Assembly (NCBI GenBank): GCA_963678705.1
Contig: OY783220.1
Span: forward strand, 9,321,001 to 9,385,000
From: Panorpa germanica
Lineage: Eukaryota; Arthropoda; Insecta; Mecoptera; Panorpidae
Reading direction: 5' to 3'
Length of the DNA stretch: 64,000 nucleotides
The translations under genes were made by a program, and so were the position numbers. This document shows, piece by piece, positions 62,795 through 64,000 of the stretch (positions are counted from its first letter, which is position 1; each line of letters opens with the position of its first letter). Below the pieces are notes generated by a model, which searched no databases, was not told where the DNA came from, and was given only the letters and a program-made list of their open reading frames with translations.

Positions 62795-64000
62795 GTTTAG
62801 TAGTTTATATTCACATAGTAATTTTTACTGCTCATTCTCACAATGTACATTTCCTAATATTGATTATCCTTGCAATACACATTAATCTTTGAATTATATT
62901 AGTCTGCAAGCTCAATACAACACTGGCAAAGAAACGAGTCTACAAAACTAAACTAAACTCCTGGTTATGTTTCTTCTTGAAAAATGAAATAACAGTTTCA
63001 ATATATTGCTAAAGTTTCTCCAGCCAAGTCGACACCCTCCCTATTCCCCAGTCCTAACTGATTTAGTAACTCTGATATGCATATGGACATGACATTCAGG
63101 TTTCGATATTGCTTTGATATTACTACATTTTTTAAGGAGGTATAACTCATGCAGTGGCGCAGTTAGAAATGTTGGGCTCTTTTGTAAATACAGTCGGAGA
63201 GACTCCTAACAGATCGTAATACAGAAAAACCTCCATATAACGGACTGCTTAGTGGGAAGTATGATTAAGAGAAATAAATATTAAGAAAGGTCATAAATTC
63301 ATAATGATGAATTCTTCATGAAAATCACTAGTGTAGTTTTGTCCATATTCTGTTATATAGAGGGACGTTATATAGAAGTTAGTACATTTATATTCGCCCC
63401 AAACGTGGTACGTTATAAACTTTAATATTTCCTTGAATAAAACGACTAAATAAATCAAACGATGCCCCTTAACAAAAACCCGTTATAAACGTTATTTCTA
63501 TTTATCACATTATGTGGTGGTCTGACTGCCATAAGTGTTGAAAAGGGGATGACTACCCCATGCTACACCCCTATCCCCCCACACTAGCTGAGAACCGCGG
63601 TTGTTTTTGACAGTTTTATGATTTAAGTATATAGTTGTTTTTATAAATATTATTTTATATTAAAACAATAACGAACGCAAACTCTCGATTTTTACTGCAT
63701 ATTTAATTTATGTGCCATGTAACATTTTAACCCATTAAATATTCAAATGGTCAGCGTAAATGGGTTAATTTGACCCTTTTATAGGGTCAACAAAGTAATG
63801 TATTTTTATTGTATAGAATTCATGTATGACTAACAATTTTATTTCTAGAATAAAGGTTATAACTATGCCATGATGCTTCATTTTAATTTTCTATAAAAAT
63901 AATACCCAAATCTGTAATCTATTTTGAAGTTTTGTTTTCCTGTTCTAAACTCAATGACTCATAAAATTGTTCACTTAGGTTTTCGGCCTCATTTACAACT
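62795..64000. other. Repeat-bearing spacer, no gene
   Basis: At 63152 CAGTGGCGCAGTTAGAAATG looks like an hAT-type end. At 63222-63246 CAGAAAAACCTCCATATAAC resembles pogo/Tigger-type terminal repeats, with a related TTATATAGAGGGACGTTATA piece at about 63355-63375. No transposase frame was found, and neither element could be bounded. Confidence 0.35.

Overview
The window is AT-rich eukaryotic nuclear DNA from an insect. The genes have canonical GT-AG introns, the proteins are typical insect S1 proteases, and the spacers are full of short non-autonomous DNA transposons, a Helitron fragment and worn non-LTR retrotransposon tails. The order of insect cannot be fixed from the sequence alone. Nothing bacterial (operons, CRISPR, integrative elements) is present.

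Layout. 1-21.7 kb has no gene I can support: it holds two MITE families (A, about 600-690 bp with 16-bp perfect terminal inverted repeats; B, about 510 bp), a 9-bp minisatellite at 5.7-6.1 kb, non-LTR relics, a short Helitron at 20.33-20.66 kb and a fold-back with 71-bp arms at 20.9-21.34 kb. 21.7-41.3 kb is a tandem array of secreted chymotrypsin-fold serine proteases, all on the minus strand and all with the same five-exon plan (intron phases 1, 2, 0, 0): seven complete genes (SP1-SP7), an orphan promoter plus first-exon relic, and a 3' exon relic. An eighth gene (SP8) lies apart at 50.1-53.7 kb. Between them, at 42.6-48.5 kb on the minus strand, is a 14-exon gene for a secreted protein with seven CCP/Sushi modules followed by a fibrinogen C-terminal domain. 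53.7-64 kb is again repeat-rich, with two very small membrane-protein ORFs (58.3-58.9 kb) and a poorly understood plus-strand gene (60.5-61.7 kb) whose last exon belongs to a dispersed repeat.

How the genes relate. All eight proteases combine Gly at chymotrypsin position 189 with Asp at 226, the pattern of brachyurins (crab collagenase and related insect digestive proteases). Six keep the full catalytic triad. SP1 and SP3 both have Gln in place of the catalytic His57, and SP3 has also lost Asp102 and Gly216, so they look like inactive serine protease homologues that diverged after a local duplication. SP1/SP2 and SP3/SP4 are two copies of one gene pair. The promoters share a TATA box and an upstream GATA site, which fits midgut expression. 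The CCP-fibrinogen gene looks like a secreted recognition protein; its neighbourhood to proteases and protease homologues is suggestive but not proof of a shared pathway.
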